Source: Thalassospira alkalitolerans
GTDB taxonomy: Bacteria; Pseudomonadota; Alphaproteobacteria; Rhodospirillales; Thalassospiraceae
Assembly: GCF_002115745.1 (NCBI RefSeq)
Contig: NZ_JFKB01000010.1
Span: 122,129-186,128 of the forward strand
Length of the DNA: 64,000 bases
Reading direction: 5' to 3'
The notes beneath the pieces were generated by a model that saw nothing but the letters and a program-made list of their open reading frames with translations, was not told the origin of the DNA and did no database searches. Each line of letters begins with the position of its first letter. Within the stretch, counting starts at the first letter, position 1. Shown one piece after another: positions 8,795 through 17,437 of this stretch. Made by a program: the position numbers and the translations under genes.

Positions 8795-9955
8795 ATGAAA
8801 TCACTACTGAAAACCGGCGCATCCGCGGCGGTTATGCTTGCCTTTATTGCAGCCCCGGCTGCGGCTGCCGACATGATGACAAAATTGGGAACCCCCGAGG
8901 GCGAAGTCAATATCGTCGCTTGGCCGGGTTATATCGAACGCGGCGAAACCGATGCCGCATTTGACTGGGTCACATCCTTTGAAAAAGAAACCGGATGTAT
9001 GGTCAAGGTCAAATCCGCCAATACATCCGATGAAATGGTCGCCCTGATGAATGAGGGCGGCTTTGATCTTGTCACCGCATCGGGCGATGCATCGCTGCGT
9101 CTGATTGCCGGTAAACGGGTCCAGCCGATTAATACCGACCTCGTTCCAAGTTGGAATTCGGTTGATGACCGGTTGAAAAGCTCGCCATGGCACACGGTTG
9201 ACGGCGTTCACTACGGCACCCCCTATCAATGGGGGCCGAATGTTTTGATGTATAATACCGAGGCCTTCAAAGAAGCGCCCAAAAGCTGGGATGTTGTTTT
9301 TAAAGAAATGACCCTTGCCGATGGCAAATCCAACAAAGGCCGGGTTCAGGCCTATGACGGGCCGATCCATATTGCCGATGCGGCACAATATTTAATGACC
9401 CATAGCCCGGATCTTGGCATCAAAAGCCCCTATGAGCTTAATGCCGATCAATATGCCGCCGCCCTTGATCTGTTGCGGGGCCAGCGCAAACTGGTTTCTC
9501 GGTACTGGCATGATGCCTTTATCCAGATGGATGATTTTAAAAACGAAGGTGTTGTGGCTTCGGGGTCATGGCCGTTTCAAGTCAACATCCTGAAATCCGA
9601 AGGTATGCCGATTGCATCGACCATCCCCGAAGAAGGCGTTACCGGCTGGGCCGATACCACCATGTTGCACGCCGAGGCCGAAAACCCGACCTGTGCCTAT
9701 CTTTGGATGGAACATTCCCTGTCATCAAAAGTACAGGGTGATCTGGCGGCTTGGTTCGGGTCCAACCCCGCTGTTCCAGCCGCGTGCAAAGGCAACGAAC
9801 TTTTGGGCGATGAAGGCTGTAAAACCAACGGGTTTGATGATTTCGACCGTGTAAGCTTTTGGCGGACCCCGGTTTCGAAATGTGAAAGTCAGGGGGAATG
9901 CGTGCCCTATTACCGCTGGGTTTCTGATTACATCGGTGTGATCGGCGGACGCTGA
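8795..9955 (+). CDS. Polyamine-type ABC transporter substrate-binding protein (PotD/PotF-like)
   Basis: Periplasmic binding protein of 386 residues with a Sec signal peptide (MKSLLKTGASAA, cleavage near residue 25). The mature part resembles PotD/PotF: NIVAWPGYIERGE near the N-terminus, a DLVTASGDAS segment and YQWGPNVLMYN. I chose the ATG at 8795 because it follows a GGGAGA ribosome-binding site (8782-8787) and opens the signal peptide; an upstream in-frame ATG at 8741 lacks these. The following ATPase, two permeases and an aldehyde dehydrogenase indicate putrescine or a related amine as substrate. Four or more cysteines lie near the C-terminus (residues ~325-372), possibly forming periplasmic disulfides. 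Confidence 0.87.
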   Translation: MKSLLKTGASAAVMLAFIAAPAAAADMMTKLGTPEGEVNIVAWPGYIERGETDAAFDWVTSFEKETGCMVKVKSANTSDEMVALMNEGGFDLVTASGDASLRLIAGKRVQPINTDLVPSWNSVDDRLKSSPWHTVDGVHYGTPYQWGPNVLMYNTEAFKEAPKSWDVVFKEMTLADGKSNKGRVQAYDGPIHIADAAQYLMTHSPDLGIKSPYELNADQYAAALDLLRGQRKLVSRYWHDAFIQMDDFKNEGVVASGSWPFQVNILKSEGMPIASTIPEEGVTGWADTTMLHAEAENPTCAYLWMEHSLSSKVQGDLAAWFGSNPAVPAACKGNELLGDEGCKTNGFDDFDRVSFWRTPVSKCESQGECVPYYRWVSDYIGVIGGR

Positions 9956-9987
9956 TCAAGCTACCTCACCATCCCTTGCGACCCGGG

Positions 9988-10007
9988 GCCCGCCTTTGCG
10001 GGCGGGC
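9988..10007 (+). terminator. GC-rich stem-loop after the binding-protein gene
   Basis: GCCCGCC (9988-9994) pairs with GGCGGGC (10001-10007) around a six-base loop. It lies between the binding-protein stop and the ATPase start and has no T-run, so it more likely acts as a partial terminator or an mRNA 3'-end stabiliser that raises binding-protein expression relative to the membrane components than as a full terminator. Confidence 0.5.
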
Positions 10008-10028
10008 TCCCAATTATGCGGTTAATTC

Positions 10029-11018
10029 ATGCCACCTGCTGTTTTGCTTTCAAAAGTATCGCGTCACTTCGGTGCAGTACGCGCGGTCGACGGCGTTGAC
10101 CTGACCATCAAAGAAGGCGAGTTTTTCGCCATGCTCGGCCCATCCGGGTCCGGCAAGACCACCTGCCTTCGCCTGATTGCCGGTTTTGAACAACCCACCC
10201 ATGGCCATATCGAAATTTTCGGCACTCCCATGGACGGGGTGCCGCCCTATCGCCGGAACGTCAACACGGTGTTTCAGGACTATGCCCTGTTCCCGCATAT
10301 GAACATTATCGACAATGTTGCCTACGGCCTGATGATCCGTGGCATTGGCAAGACTGATCGCCTGCGCGCGGCCAACAACGCCCTTGAAATGGTTGCCCTT
10401 CCCGATTATGGCACCCGCCGCCCCAGCCAGCTTTCCGGCGGCCAGCGCCAGCGGGTTGCTCTGGCGCGTGCATTGGTCAACAAACCCAAGGTACTGTTGC
10501 TTGATGAACCGCTTGGTGCGCTTGATCTGAAATTGCGCGAACAAATGCAGGAAGAGCTCAAAGTCCTGCAACGCAAACTTGGCATCACATTTATCTTCGT
10601 CACCCATGATCAGGGCGAGGCCCTGTCGATGGCTGATCGCGTTGCCGTTTTCAGCGACGGCAAGATCATGCAGATCGGCACACCACAGGATATCTATCAA
10701 CGGCCACAAACCCGCTTTGTTGCCGATTTTGTCGGGTCATCGAACGTATTGCCGCCCGAATTTGTCAAATCACTGACCGGCACCGCGGGCTGGGCCAGCC
10801 TGCGCCCCGAAGCCATCAGTCTGGGCACTGGTGAAACCCATATCGCAACTGTCACCGGCAGCAGTTATCTTGGTGGCTGCACACGTGTCGGGCTGGCATT
10901 GGGCGGTTTACGCCTGAATGCACTGATCCCCGCCGGACAGCCCGTGCCGGAAAATGGCAGCGCCGTAGGTATCGGCTGGAAGCCCGAAGAATTACACGTG
11001 ATGGAGGATACCCAATGA
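10029..11018 (+). CDS. Polyamine ABC transporter ATP-binding protein, PotA/PotG-like
   Basis: ATPase of 329 residues: Walker A GPSGSGKTT at 37-45, Q-loop TVFQDYALFPHM, signature LSGGQRQR at about 137-144, Walker B VLLLDEP, switch His in VTHD, and a C-terminal TOBE domain (ASLRPEAISLG). This is the usual composition for PotA/PotG. It overlaps the following permease gene by four bases (ATGA). It powers uptake for the binding protein encoded 73 bases upstream. Confidence 0.9.
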   Translation: MPPAVLLSKVSRHFGAVRAVDGVDLTIKEGEFFAMLGPSGSGKTTCLRLIAGFEQPTHGHIEIFGTPMDGVPPYRRNVNTVFQDYALFPHMNIIDNVAYGLMIRGIGKTDRLRAANNALEMVALPDYGTRRPSQLSGGQRQRVALARALVNKPKVLLLDEPLGALDLKLREQMQEELKVLQRKLGITFIFVTHDQGEALSMADRVAVFSDGKIMQIGTPQDIYQRPQTRFVADFVGSSNVLPPEFVKSLTGTAGWASLRPEAISLGTGETHIATVTGSSYLGGCTRVGLALGGLRLNALIPAGQPVPENGSAVGIGWKPEELHVMEDTQ

Positions 11019-11998
11019 CGGTATCCGCAACGCCATCCCCCCACCTTGACCATGCCAATAGGGCGCTGGCAATTTTGCCGGGAAAAGGCGGGATCACGGG
11101 ACGCTTGTCTGACAGTTTCTGGCGCAATCCCAAACTGCTGCTGATCCTTTTTTTAACACCGCCAGTATTGTGGCTTGGGATCATTTATCTCGGATCTCTT
11201 TTTGCCCTGCTTGCGCAAAGCTTCTTTTCAATTGATGAATTTTCCGGGCTGGTAAAATACGAACTGACGCTTAAAACCTATGGCGAACTGTTTCGCCCGG
11301 CCAATCTGGATATCATTATCAGGACCGCTTCAATGGCGGCCTGCGTCACACTTGCCGCGGCGATCGTTGCCTTTCCAATTGGCTATTTTGCCGCCCGCTA
11401 TGCACGGGGAAAATGGAAGGCACTTTTTTATATCGGCGTAATGTTGCCCCTGTGGTCAAGCTATCTGGTCAAGGTTTACGCTTGGAAACTGATCCTGGCC
11501 AAAGAAGGCATTCTGACCTGGATCTTTGCCAAGCTGCACCTGACATGGCTGCTTGATGCTTGGCTCGCAATCCCGGTAATTGGCGGATATTCCCTGTCGG
11601 TTAGCTATACCGGCACCTTCCTTGTCTTTCTATATGTCTGGTTGCCTTTCATGGTCCTGCCCGTACAGGCAGCCCTTGAACGTGTTCCCGCCAGCTATAT
11701 CGAAGCATCCGGTGATCTGGGCGCGAAACCGTCACAAACATTCCGTCATATTCTGTTTCCACTTGCCCTGCCGGGCATTGTTGCCGGGTCGATCTTTACC
11801 TTCTCGCTGACCCTTGGTGATTACATCATTCCGCAAATTATCGGATCGTCACGCCTGTTTATCGGGCAGGCCGTCTACGCCCAGCAAGGCACGGCAGGCA
11901 ATATTCCATTGGCAGCGGCCTTTACTGTTGTACCGATTGTCATCATGGGGATTTATCTTTGGGGCGCCAAGCGCATGGGGGCTTTCGATGCACTCTGA
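11015..11998 (+). CDS. Polyamine ABC transporter permease, PotB/PotH-like
   Basis: Membrane permease of 327 residues. A cytoplasmic leader of about 40 residues precedes the first membrane segment ([19 protein letters not shown]), which is typical of PotH-type permeases. The EAA coupling loop is visible as [18 protein letters not shown] at about residues 229-246. It starts inside the ATPase stop region and its own end overlaps the next permease by 11 bases. Confidence 0.88.
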   Translation: MTVSATPSPHLDHANRALAILPGKGGITGRLSDSFWRNPKLLLILFLTPPVLWLGIIYLGSLFALLAQSFFSIDEFSGLVKYELTLKTYGELFRPANLDIIIRTASMAACVTLAAAIVAFPIGYFAARYARGKWKALFYIGVMLPLWSSYLVKVYAWKLILAKEGILTWIFAKLHLTWLLDAWLAIPVIGGYSLSVSYTGTFLVFLYVWLPFMVLPVQAALERVPASYIEASGDLGAKPSQTFRHILFPLALPGIVAGSIFTFSLTLGDYIIPQIIGSSRLFIGQAVYAQQGTAGNIPLAAAFTVVPIVIMGIYLWGAKRMGAFDAL

Positions 11999-12803
11999 TG
12001 GTCGAACACATGCCCCACTGGGCCTTAAAATCGCGGCGGGTGCCGGACTTTTGTTCATGCATCTGCCGATTGCGCTAATATTTGTCTATGCCTTTACGAC
12101 CGAGGACAAAAGCTATCAGTGGCCGCCGCCCGGTTTCACAATCAAATGGCTGGCCGTAACCTGGAACCGCCCGGATGTCTGGCAAGCATTGGTGCTGTCG
12201 CTTAAAACCGCATCGGTTTCGACCCTGATTGCCATGGTTCTGGGAACGTTTTGTGCTGCTGCTGTTTCAAGGTCCAAATTCTTTGGCCGGGAAACCATTT
12301 CGCTTTTGGTAATTCTACCAATTGCATTACCGGGGATCATTACCGGGATTGCATTGCGGTCTGCCTTTAGCCTTGCCGATATTCCGTTCTCGATCTGGAC
12401 GATCATTCTGGGGCACGCGACCTTTTGTGTTGTTGTTGTCTATAACAATGCGGTTGCGCGTTTCCGGCGAACGTCGGGCTCGTTGGTCGAGGCATCAATG
12501 GATCTTGGCGCGAACAGTTTCCAGACCTTCCGCCATGTCATCCTGCCCAATATCAGCACCGCCCTTTTGGCAGGGGGAATGCTGGCTTTTGCCCTGTCCT
12601 TTGACGAAGTGATTGTCACCACCTTTACCGCCGGACAGCAGTCAACCCTTCCGATCTGGATGCTGGAAGAACTTGTCCGACCGCGCCAGCGGCCGGTCAC
12701 CAATGTGGTGGCGATGGTGGTTGTTCTGGTGACGGTCTTCCCGATCCTTGCAGCCTATTACCTGACGCGTGACGGCGATCAGGTGGCTGGATCGGGCAAA
12801 TGA
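11988..12803 (+). CDS. Polyamine ABC transporter permease, PotC/PotI-like
   Basis: Second permease, 271 residues from the ATG at 11988. A larger open frame runs back to 11814 but lies entirely within the upstream permease in another frame, so the shorter start is preferred. Membrane segments begin at about residue 14, and the coupling loop is [18 protein letters not shown]. The motif set [12 protein letters not shown] near the first periplasmic loop is typical of PotC/PotI. Its stop overlaps the ORF leader of the dehydrogenase gene. Confidence 0.87.
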   Translation: MHSDGRTHAPLGLKIAAGAGLLFMHLPIALIFVYAFTTEDKSYQWPPPGFTIKWLAVTWNRPDVWQALVLSLKTASVSTLIAMVLGTFCAAAVSRSKFFGRETISLLVILPIALPGIITGIALRSAFSLADIPFSIWTIILGHATFCVVVVYNNAVARFRRTSGSLVEASMDLGANSFQTFRHVILPNISTALLAGGMLAFALSFDEVIVTTFTAGQQSTLPIWMLEELVRPRQRPVTNVVAMVVVLVTVFPILAAYYLTRDGDQVAGSGK

Positions 12804-12826
12804 TAAACATTACGGGAGACTACGAA

Positions 12827-14254
12827 ATGGATACCAGGATGCTGATCGGCGCTGACCTTGAAGTTGGCACAGAGGCTGAAGAAAACGTCGTTAATCCAAA
12901 AACCGGCGAAACAATCCTGATGCTGCCCGAAGCATCCATTGATCAGATTGATCGTGCGGTGAATGCTGCCGAAAAGGCGTTTCAGAAATGGTCGCGAACC
13001 ACACCGGCGGAACGATCCGGCTACCTTTTGAAAATCGCCGACCGGATTGAAACCGAGGCCGATGAATTTGCCAAGCTTGAGGCCCTGAACTGCGGCAAGC
13101 CGATCAATGCCGTGCGCAATGATGAAATCCCGGCCATTGTTGACTGTTATCGCTTTTTTGCCGGGGCGGTACGCTGCATGCAGGGATCAATTGCCGGTGA
13201 ATATATGGCCGGTCATACCTCGATGATCCGCCGTGATCCGATTGGTGTGGTTGGCTCTATCGCACCATGGAACTATCCACTGATGATGATGGCATGGAAA
13301 CTGGCCCCGGCAATTGGTGGCGGCAACACAGTCGTTTTCAAGCCGTCTGAACAGACACCGCTCACGGCTCTTAAACTTGCCGCGATCTTTGCCGATATCC
13401 TGCCCGAAGGCGTGGTTAACGTTGTGCTTGGGCGCGGGGCAACCGTTGGCAACAGCCTGATCAACCATCCCAAGATCGACATGGTATCCATCACCGGCGA
13501 TGTTGCGACGGGTAAAAAGGTGCTGCAGGCCGCTGCCAAATCGGTCAAACGCACCCATCTGGAACTGGGCGGCAAGGCCCCGGTTATCGTGTTTGATGAT
13601 GCCGATCTGGATGCGGTTGTGAACGGGCTTCGCGCCTTTGGCTATTACAATGCCGGACAGGATTGCACGGCGGCATGTCGCATTTATGCCGGTCCAAAAA
13701 TCTATGACAAACTGGTTGCGGATCTTTCGTCCGTGGTCTCCGATATTGCCTTTGCCCGCCCGGATGATAGCGAAAATGAAATCGGCCCGCTGATTTCCGA
13801 ACGTCAGCGCGACCGGGTGGCAAGTTTTGTCGCCCGTGCTGCTGAACAAAAACATATCGAAATCACCACCGGCGGCAAAATCCATAACGGCAATGGTTTT
13901 TTCTATCAACCAACCGTGATTGCCGGGGCGCTGCAAAGCGACGAAATTGTTCGCCGCGAAGTTTTTGGCCCCGTTGTTTCGGTGACCCGTTTTTCCGACA
14001 CAGATCAGGCCGTTGCCTGGGCCAATGATTCAGATTACGGGCTGGCATCCTCAGTCTGGACCAAGGATATCTCGCGCGCCATGCAAACCGCATCGCGGTT
14101 GCGCTATGGCTGCACATGGATCAATACGCATTTCATGCTGGTCAATGAAATGCCCCATGGCGGCCTGAAACAATCCGGTTACGGCAAGGATATGTCGCAT
14201 TACGCGCTCGAAGATTACACCGCTGCGCGCCATATCATGATTGCCCATGGCTAA
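12827..14254 (+). CDS. Aldehyde dehydrogenase, gamma-aminobutyraldehyde type
   Basis: NAD(P)-dependent aldehyde dehydrogenase of 475 residues. The catalytic glutamate is E246 in LELGGK and the nucleophile is C280 in AGQDCTA. Overall it resembles PatD/YdcW (4-aminobutanal to GABA) and related betaine-aldehyde-type enzymes. I chose the ATG at 12827 because a GGGAGA site precedes it by seven bases; the in-frame ATG at 12800 overlaps the permease end without a good ribosome site. Following a polyamine importer, it would oxidise the aldehyde produced from putrescine, although no aminotransferase or oxidase for the preceding step is encoded in this window. A strong terminator follows. Confidence 0.87.
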   Translation: MDTRMLIGADLEVGTEAEENVVNPKTGETILMLPEASIDQIDRAVNAAEKAFQKWSRTTPAERSGYLLKIADRIETEADEFAKLEALNCGKPINAVRNDEIPAIVDCYRFFAGAVRCMQGSIAGEYMAGHTSMIRRDPIGVVGSIAPWNYPLMMMAWKLAPAIGGGNTVVFKPSEQTPLTALKLAAIFADILPEGVVNVVLGRGATVGNSLINHPKIDMVSITGDVATGKKVLQAAAKSVKRTHLELGGKAPVIVFDDADLDAVVNGLRAFGYYNAGQDCTAACRIYAGPKIYDKLVADLSSVVSDIAFARPDDSENEIGPLISERQRDRVASFVARAAEQKHIEITTGGKIHNGNGFFYQPTVIAGALQSDEIVRREVFGPVVSVTRFSDTDQAVAWANDSDYGLASSVWTKDISRAMQTASRLRYGCTWINTHFMLVNEMPHGGLKQSGYGKDMSHYALEDYTAARHIMIAHG

Positions 14255-14281
14255 CGCCGGAAAACACAGCCCCAAACAACA

Positions 14282-14306
14282 AACGGCAGCCCCAAAGGCT
14301 GCCGTT
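14282..14306. terminator. Rho-independent terminator between convergent genes
   Basis: AACGGCAGCC (14282-14291) pairs exactly with GGCTGCCGTT (14297-14306) around a five-base loop, followed by ATATTTT on the plus strand. It lies between the aldehyde dehydrogenase (plus) and lsrG (minus) stops and probably serves the plus-strand operon and possibly both. Confidence 0.85.
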
Positions 14307-14331
14307 ATATTTTGCGGAATACAGCGGGAAA

Positions 14332-14637
14332 CTACGAGATGTAATCCGCCATTTCTGCGTTGTAATAGGTCTTGGTGCGCGGGCCTGCGATGATCGGGTC
14401 GATCCGGCGCACGCATTCTTTGTAATGCGCTGTATTGCGATGGGCCTGAAAATCTTCCTCGGACCGGAAAACCTCATAGATCATGAATTTATGCGCATTA
14501 TCGGGATCGCGCAGCACGTCAAAGCGAAGGTTGCCTTCCTCATTGGCGCGCGTGCCTTCGTAATTAATACGAAACGCTTCGATAAATTCATCGACATGAC
14601 CGGGCTTAACTTCGATATGCACCATCTGTACAAGCAT
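14332..14637 (-). CDS. lsrG: LsrG: phospho-AI-2 (P-DPD) isomerase
   Basis: Small antibiotic-biosynthesis-monooxygenase-fold protein of 101 residues. The start MLVQMVHIEVKPGHVDEFI, the central FDVLRDPDN and HRNTAHYKEC, and the DPIIAGPRTKTYYNAE tail match LsrG. LsrG isomerises phosphorylated (S)-4,5-dihydroxy-2,3-pentanedione to 3-hydroxy-2,4-pentadione-5-phosphate in the breakdown of autoinducer-2. It lies 51 bases downstream of lsrK on the same strand. In E. coli lsrG ends the lsrACDBFG operon; here it sits in the lsrR-lsrK transcript instead. Confidence 0.92.
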   Translation of the reverse strand: MLVQMVHIEVKPGHVDEFIEAFRINYEGTRANEEGNLRFDVLRDPDNAHKFMIYEVFRSEEDFQAHRNTAHYKECVRRIDPIIAGPRTKTYYNAEMADYIS

Positions 14638-14688
14638 GTTGTGTCCTGATTTCTTGATTATTGAATTGAAACTAAAAAGAATTCCGGA

Positions 14689-16254
14689 TCAGAGCCCCGG
14701 CGCTTTCCACATGGAAGTCGTCACATCCTGATCAACCAGCCCCCGCTGCGCGGCATAGGCGCTGGCCCAGCGGTCTCCCAACTGGTCATAGGACGATTTC
14801 AGGGAAACATCCGGCTCGAACGTCTGTTCCCAGCGAACCCATTCCCGCCCCAGTTCAGCAAGATCGGAATGAAGCCCGCCACCAACGGCCGCCGCCGCCG
14901 CACACCCCAATGCGGTCGCTTCCTTAATCACCGGGGTTGCCACAGGAATGCCTGTGACATCGGCCAGCATTTGGGACCAATGCGCACTTTTGGCTGCACC
15001 GGCGGCAAAAACGATCTGATCGGGGCGTTGCCCGCTAAGCGTAAAGATTGCTTCAAGGTTACGCGCCGCAACAATACAGGCGTTTTCCTGCAAGGCCCGG
15101 AACATAACCGCCTTTCCGGACTTTTCCGGATCAAGGCTAAGATTAAGGAACGAGGGTGCGGCGTGATACCAATTGCCATAGCGCATCACATCGGAAAAAA
15201 TCGGAATGATCCCATGCGCCCCAAGCGGCACTTCTTTTGCCTGCTTTTCCAAAAGGCTATAAGCCTGCCCCGGATCACTGACCTGGGCCAGTTCGGCCTG
15301 ACCAAATGTATCGCGGAACCAACGCATCACCGCACCAACAAAAAAGCTGATCGCTTCGGCTTGGTTCAGGCCCGTAATCACATGCGGATTGATACGCAAA
15401 TTCATTTCCGGGTCGATCAATACCGGATCAACATTGACAATCTGCTGCCAGAACGTTCCGCCCAAAACCGCACAATCCCCCGGTCGGGTCACCCCAAGGC
15501 CGGCGGTGCCCAACTGGCAATCACCACCACCAACAACGACAACCGTTTCCGTCGACAATCCGGTTTCAATGGCGGATTTCGCCGTCACCTTGCCAACTGG
15601 CGTTCCTGTTTCACAGGCCTTGGGGAAAATATCATTGCGCAGTCCAACCGCAGTCATTGCATCGGGCAGCCAGTTGCGTTCCTTAAGGCCAAAGATACCG
15701 GTTGTCCCTGCATTGGATGGGTCAGACGTAATGACACCAGACAGTCGGGCCACCACCCAATCCGACAACATCGCAATCCTGTCGATCTTTTCATAGATCT
15801 CCGGCATTTCCTGCCGGATCCATAAAAGACGCGGCAATGCGCCAAGTGCAAAAGTCTGTCCAGTCTGACGATAAAGTTTTTCTTCAACGCCGGGAAAAGC
15901 ATCCTTTAGCTCGCGAACCTGCTGAACCGCACGACCATCAACATTGGCACAAGCCCAGATTTCACGTCCTTCGCGATCAAAAGCGACAATCGCCTCTCGC
16001 ATGCTGGTCGCACTGACCGCCGCAATGTCACTGCCGGTTACACCGGCTTGTGCAAGGGCACCAGCGATACAGTCACAAATCAGTTTCCAGTTGCCCTCAA
16101 CATCAAAATCCATCGAGCCCGGAAAGCGCGGATCGGTTTTGTGCCACCACTCGCGCTGAGACGTGCCAAGCTGTTTGCCATCACGATCAAACACAACCGC
16201 GCGGCCGCTGCCGGTACCGGCATCAATCGCCAGCAGATAATCTCCTCCCGCCAT
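14689..16254 (-). CDS. lsrK: LsrK: autoinducer-2 kinase
   Basis: FGGY-family carbohydrate kinase of 521 residues, close to LsrK throughout: AIDAGTGSGRAVVFD at the N-terminus, WACANVDGRA, DPSNAGTTG, VVVGGGDCQLG, AVLGGTFWQQ, IPIFSDVMRY..WYHAAPSF and the C-terminal TTSMWKAPGL. LsrK phosphorylates imported AI-2 (DPD) at C5 in the cytoplasm, trapping it and producing the ligand that relieves LsrR repression. It begins three bases after the lsrR stop, so the two are co-transcribed. Confidence 0.95.
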   Translation of the reverse strand: MAGGDYLLAIDAGTGSGRAVVFDRDGKQLGTSQREWWHKTDPRFPGSMDFDVEGNWKLICDCIAGALAQAGVTGSDIAAVSATSMREAIVAFDREGREIWACANVDGRAVQQVRELKDAFPGVEEKLYRQTGQTFALGALPRLLWIRQEMPEIYEKIDRIAMLSDWVVARLSGVITSDPSNAGTTGIFGLKERNWLPDAMTAVGLRNDIFPKACETGTPVGKVTAKSAIETGLSTETVVVVGGGDCQLGTAGLGVTRPGDCAVLGGTFWQQIVNVDPVLIDPEMNLRINPHVITGLNQAEAISFFVGAVMRWFRDTFGQAELAQVSDPGQAYSLLEKQAKEVPLGAHGIIPIFSDVMRYGNWYHAAPSFLNLSLDPEKSGKAVMFRALQENACIVAARNLEAIFTLSGQRPDQIVFAAGAAKSAHWSQMLADVTGIPVATPVIKEATALGCAAAAAVGGGLHSDLAELGREWVRWEQTFEPDVSLKSSYDQLGDRWASAYAAQRGLVDQDVTTSMWKAPGL

Positions 16255-16257
16255 TTC

Positions 16258-17211
16258 CTAGACTTCCTCTAACAGTTTTTCTGCCGTTTTTTCATCCGTA
16301 ATCAGGATGTCGACATATTTGCCTTTAAGTACGGCACGAAGCGCCCGCACCTTGCTGGCACCGCCTGCGGCGGCGATTACGTTTTGTGATTTGCTAAGCG
16401 ATGACAGCCGTGCGCCGATCACACGATCATGAAGCGGCAAATCAAGCGCATCACCGTTATCGTCAAAGAATTGGCACAAGATATCGCCGACCGCCCCCTT
16501 GCGACGCAGTGGTTCGACTTCTGCCGGGGTGACATATCCGCTGCGGACAACGGTCGAATCGGCATTCAATTCACCAACACCAACCAACTGATAGGCCGCA
16601 TTCAGGGCCATCTCGAGAACATTGGAAATGCCCGGCTCGGACATCAGCGCACGTGCAACTGCACCATCGGAAACCACAAGCGGGGCCGGAACAAGATGAA
16701 CACTGCTGCCCCAGTTTGCGGTGCGCATACCATCAACATAGGTAGCAACCCCACCCGTCAGACTGACAAGTGATACATTGCGTTCATTGGCCATATGACC
16801 AAGCCGCCGGATTGCATGACTAACGGTCGCTCCCCAGCCAACAGCCAGAAGGTCGTCATTGCCCAAACGCTGCATCAAAAACTGTGCTGCGGCCTGCCCA
16901 AGACGTTCATTCAAATCGCCATTTTCAAGATTTGGAACAACGCGCACTTCGCGTAAACCCCAATGATCCTGAAGGCGCTGTTCGAATTCCAAACATCCCT
17001 GATGACGGGAATTAATTCGGACCTGTATGATACCGGAACGGCGCCCACTTTCGAGCAAGCGCGACACTTTGATCCGCGACAAACCAAGCTTGTCACCGAT
17101 TTCGCCCTGCGTCATGCCGTCGTTATAATAATACCACGCAATACGAGTGAGGGTTTCCTCCTCCGCGTCGGCATAGCTCCAGTCGTTTCCTTCCGCCGCC
17201 ATCAACAGCAC
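16258..17211 (-). CDS. lsrR: LsrR: transcriptional repressor of AI-2 uptake
   Basis: SorC/DeoR-type sugar-binding regulator of 317 residues. The N-terminal HTH (ARIAWYYYNDGMTQGEIGD, then LSRIKVSRLLE) and the C-terminal effector domain (SLTGGVATYV, RKGAVGDILCQFFD) match LsrR. It should repress lsrACDB and its own operon until phospho-AI-2 binds. The start could be the ATG at 17211 or a second ATG three codons in (17202). The 226-base divergent region to lsrA contains matching inverted repeats that are candidate operators. Confidence 0.93.
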   Translation of the reverse strand: MLLMAAEGNDWSYADAEEETLTRIAWYYYNDGMTQGEIGDKLGLSRIKVSRLLESGRRSGIIQVRINSRHQGCLEFEQRLQDHWGLREVRVVPNLENGDLNERLGQAAAQFLMQRLGNDDLLAVGWGATVSHAIRRLGHMANERNVSLVSLTGGVATYVDGMRTANWGSSVHLVPAPLVVSDGAVARALMSEPGISNVLEMALNAAYQLVGVGELNADSTVVRSGYVTPAEVEPLRRKGAVGDILCQFFDDNGDALDLPLHDRVIGARLSSLSKSQNVIAAAGGASKVRALRAVLKGKYVDILITDEKTAEKLLEEV

Positions 17212-17233
17212 CCTTACAATTTTGATCTTTCGT

Positions 17234-17260
17234 TCATTTGATTATTCATAAAACAAATGA
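17234..17260. promoter_or_regulatory. Candidate LsrR operator near lsrR
   Basis: TCATTTG (17234-17240) and CAAATGA (17254-17260) are perfect inverted arms 13 bases apart. They lie 23-49 bases upstream of the lsrR start, where they could serve autoregulation. Within the site, the sequence from TTCATAA at 17245 to the AAATGA half is repeated nearly verbatim at 17409-17426 next to lsrA, which supports one shared DNA-binding protein. Assignment to LsrR is inference. Confidence 0.55.
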
Positions 17261-17391
17261 TCACGTCAACTCCCATGCTCACTTATAAAGTGCAATGGCA
17301 CTTTTTGCTGCAATGCACACCATATATCGCCAATTACTGACGCGAAACACCGGAACAAATCTTGAATCAATGATATTGACGCAACCTGACT

Positions 17392-17405
17392 CATATGATC
17401 ATATG
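17392..17405. promoter_or_regulatory. 14-bp perfect palindrome upstream of lsrA
   Basis: CATATGATCATATG is exactly self-complementary. It lies 33 bases before the lsrA start and just upstream of the second copy of the TTCAT/ATGAA repeat. It could be a regulator site (LsrR or CRP-like control is usual for lsr operons) overlapping the lsrA promoter. The palindrome itself is certain; its role is inferred. Confidence 0.5.
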
Positions 17406-17408
17406 TTT

Positions 17409-17426
17409 TTCATAATAACAAATGAA
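17409..17426. promoter_or_regulatory. Candidate LsrR operator near lsrA
   Basis: TTCAT (17409-17413) and ATGAA (17422-17426) form an inverted repeat with an eight-base spacer ending in ACAA. The site ends 11 bases before the lsrA start. Apart from one base, the segment repeats the motif found at 17245-17260 beside lsrR, as expected if LsrR controls both divergent operons. Confidence 0.55.
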
Positions 17427-17437
17427 CAGGCTCAGGG

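Noticed and set aside
14869..15825. 318-codon plus-strand ORF opposite lsrK
   Set aside because: It lies entirely antisense to lsrK, whose match to AI-2 kinases is strong; the translation is Arg/Gln/His-rich without domains.
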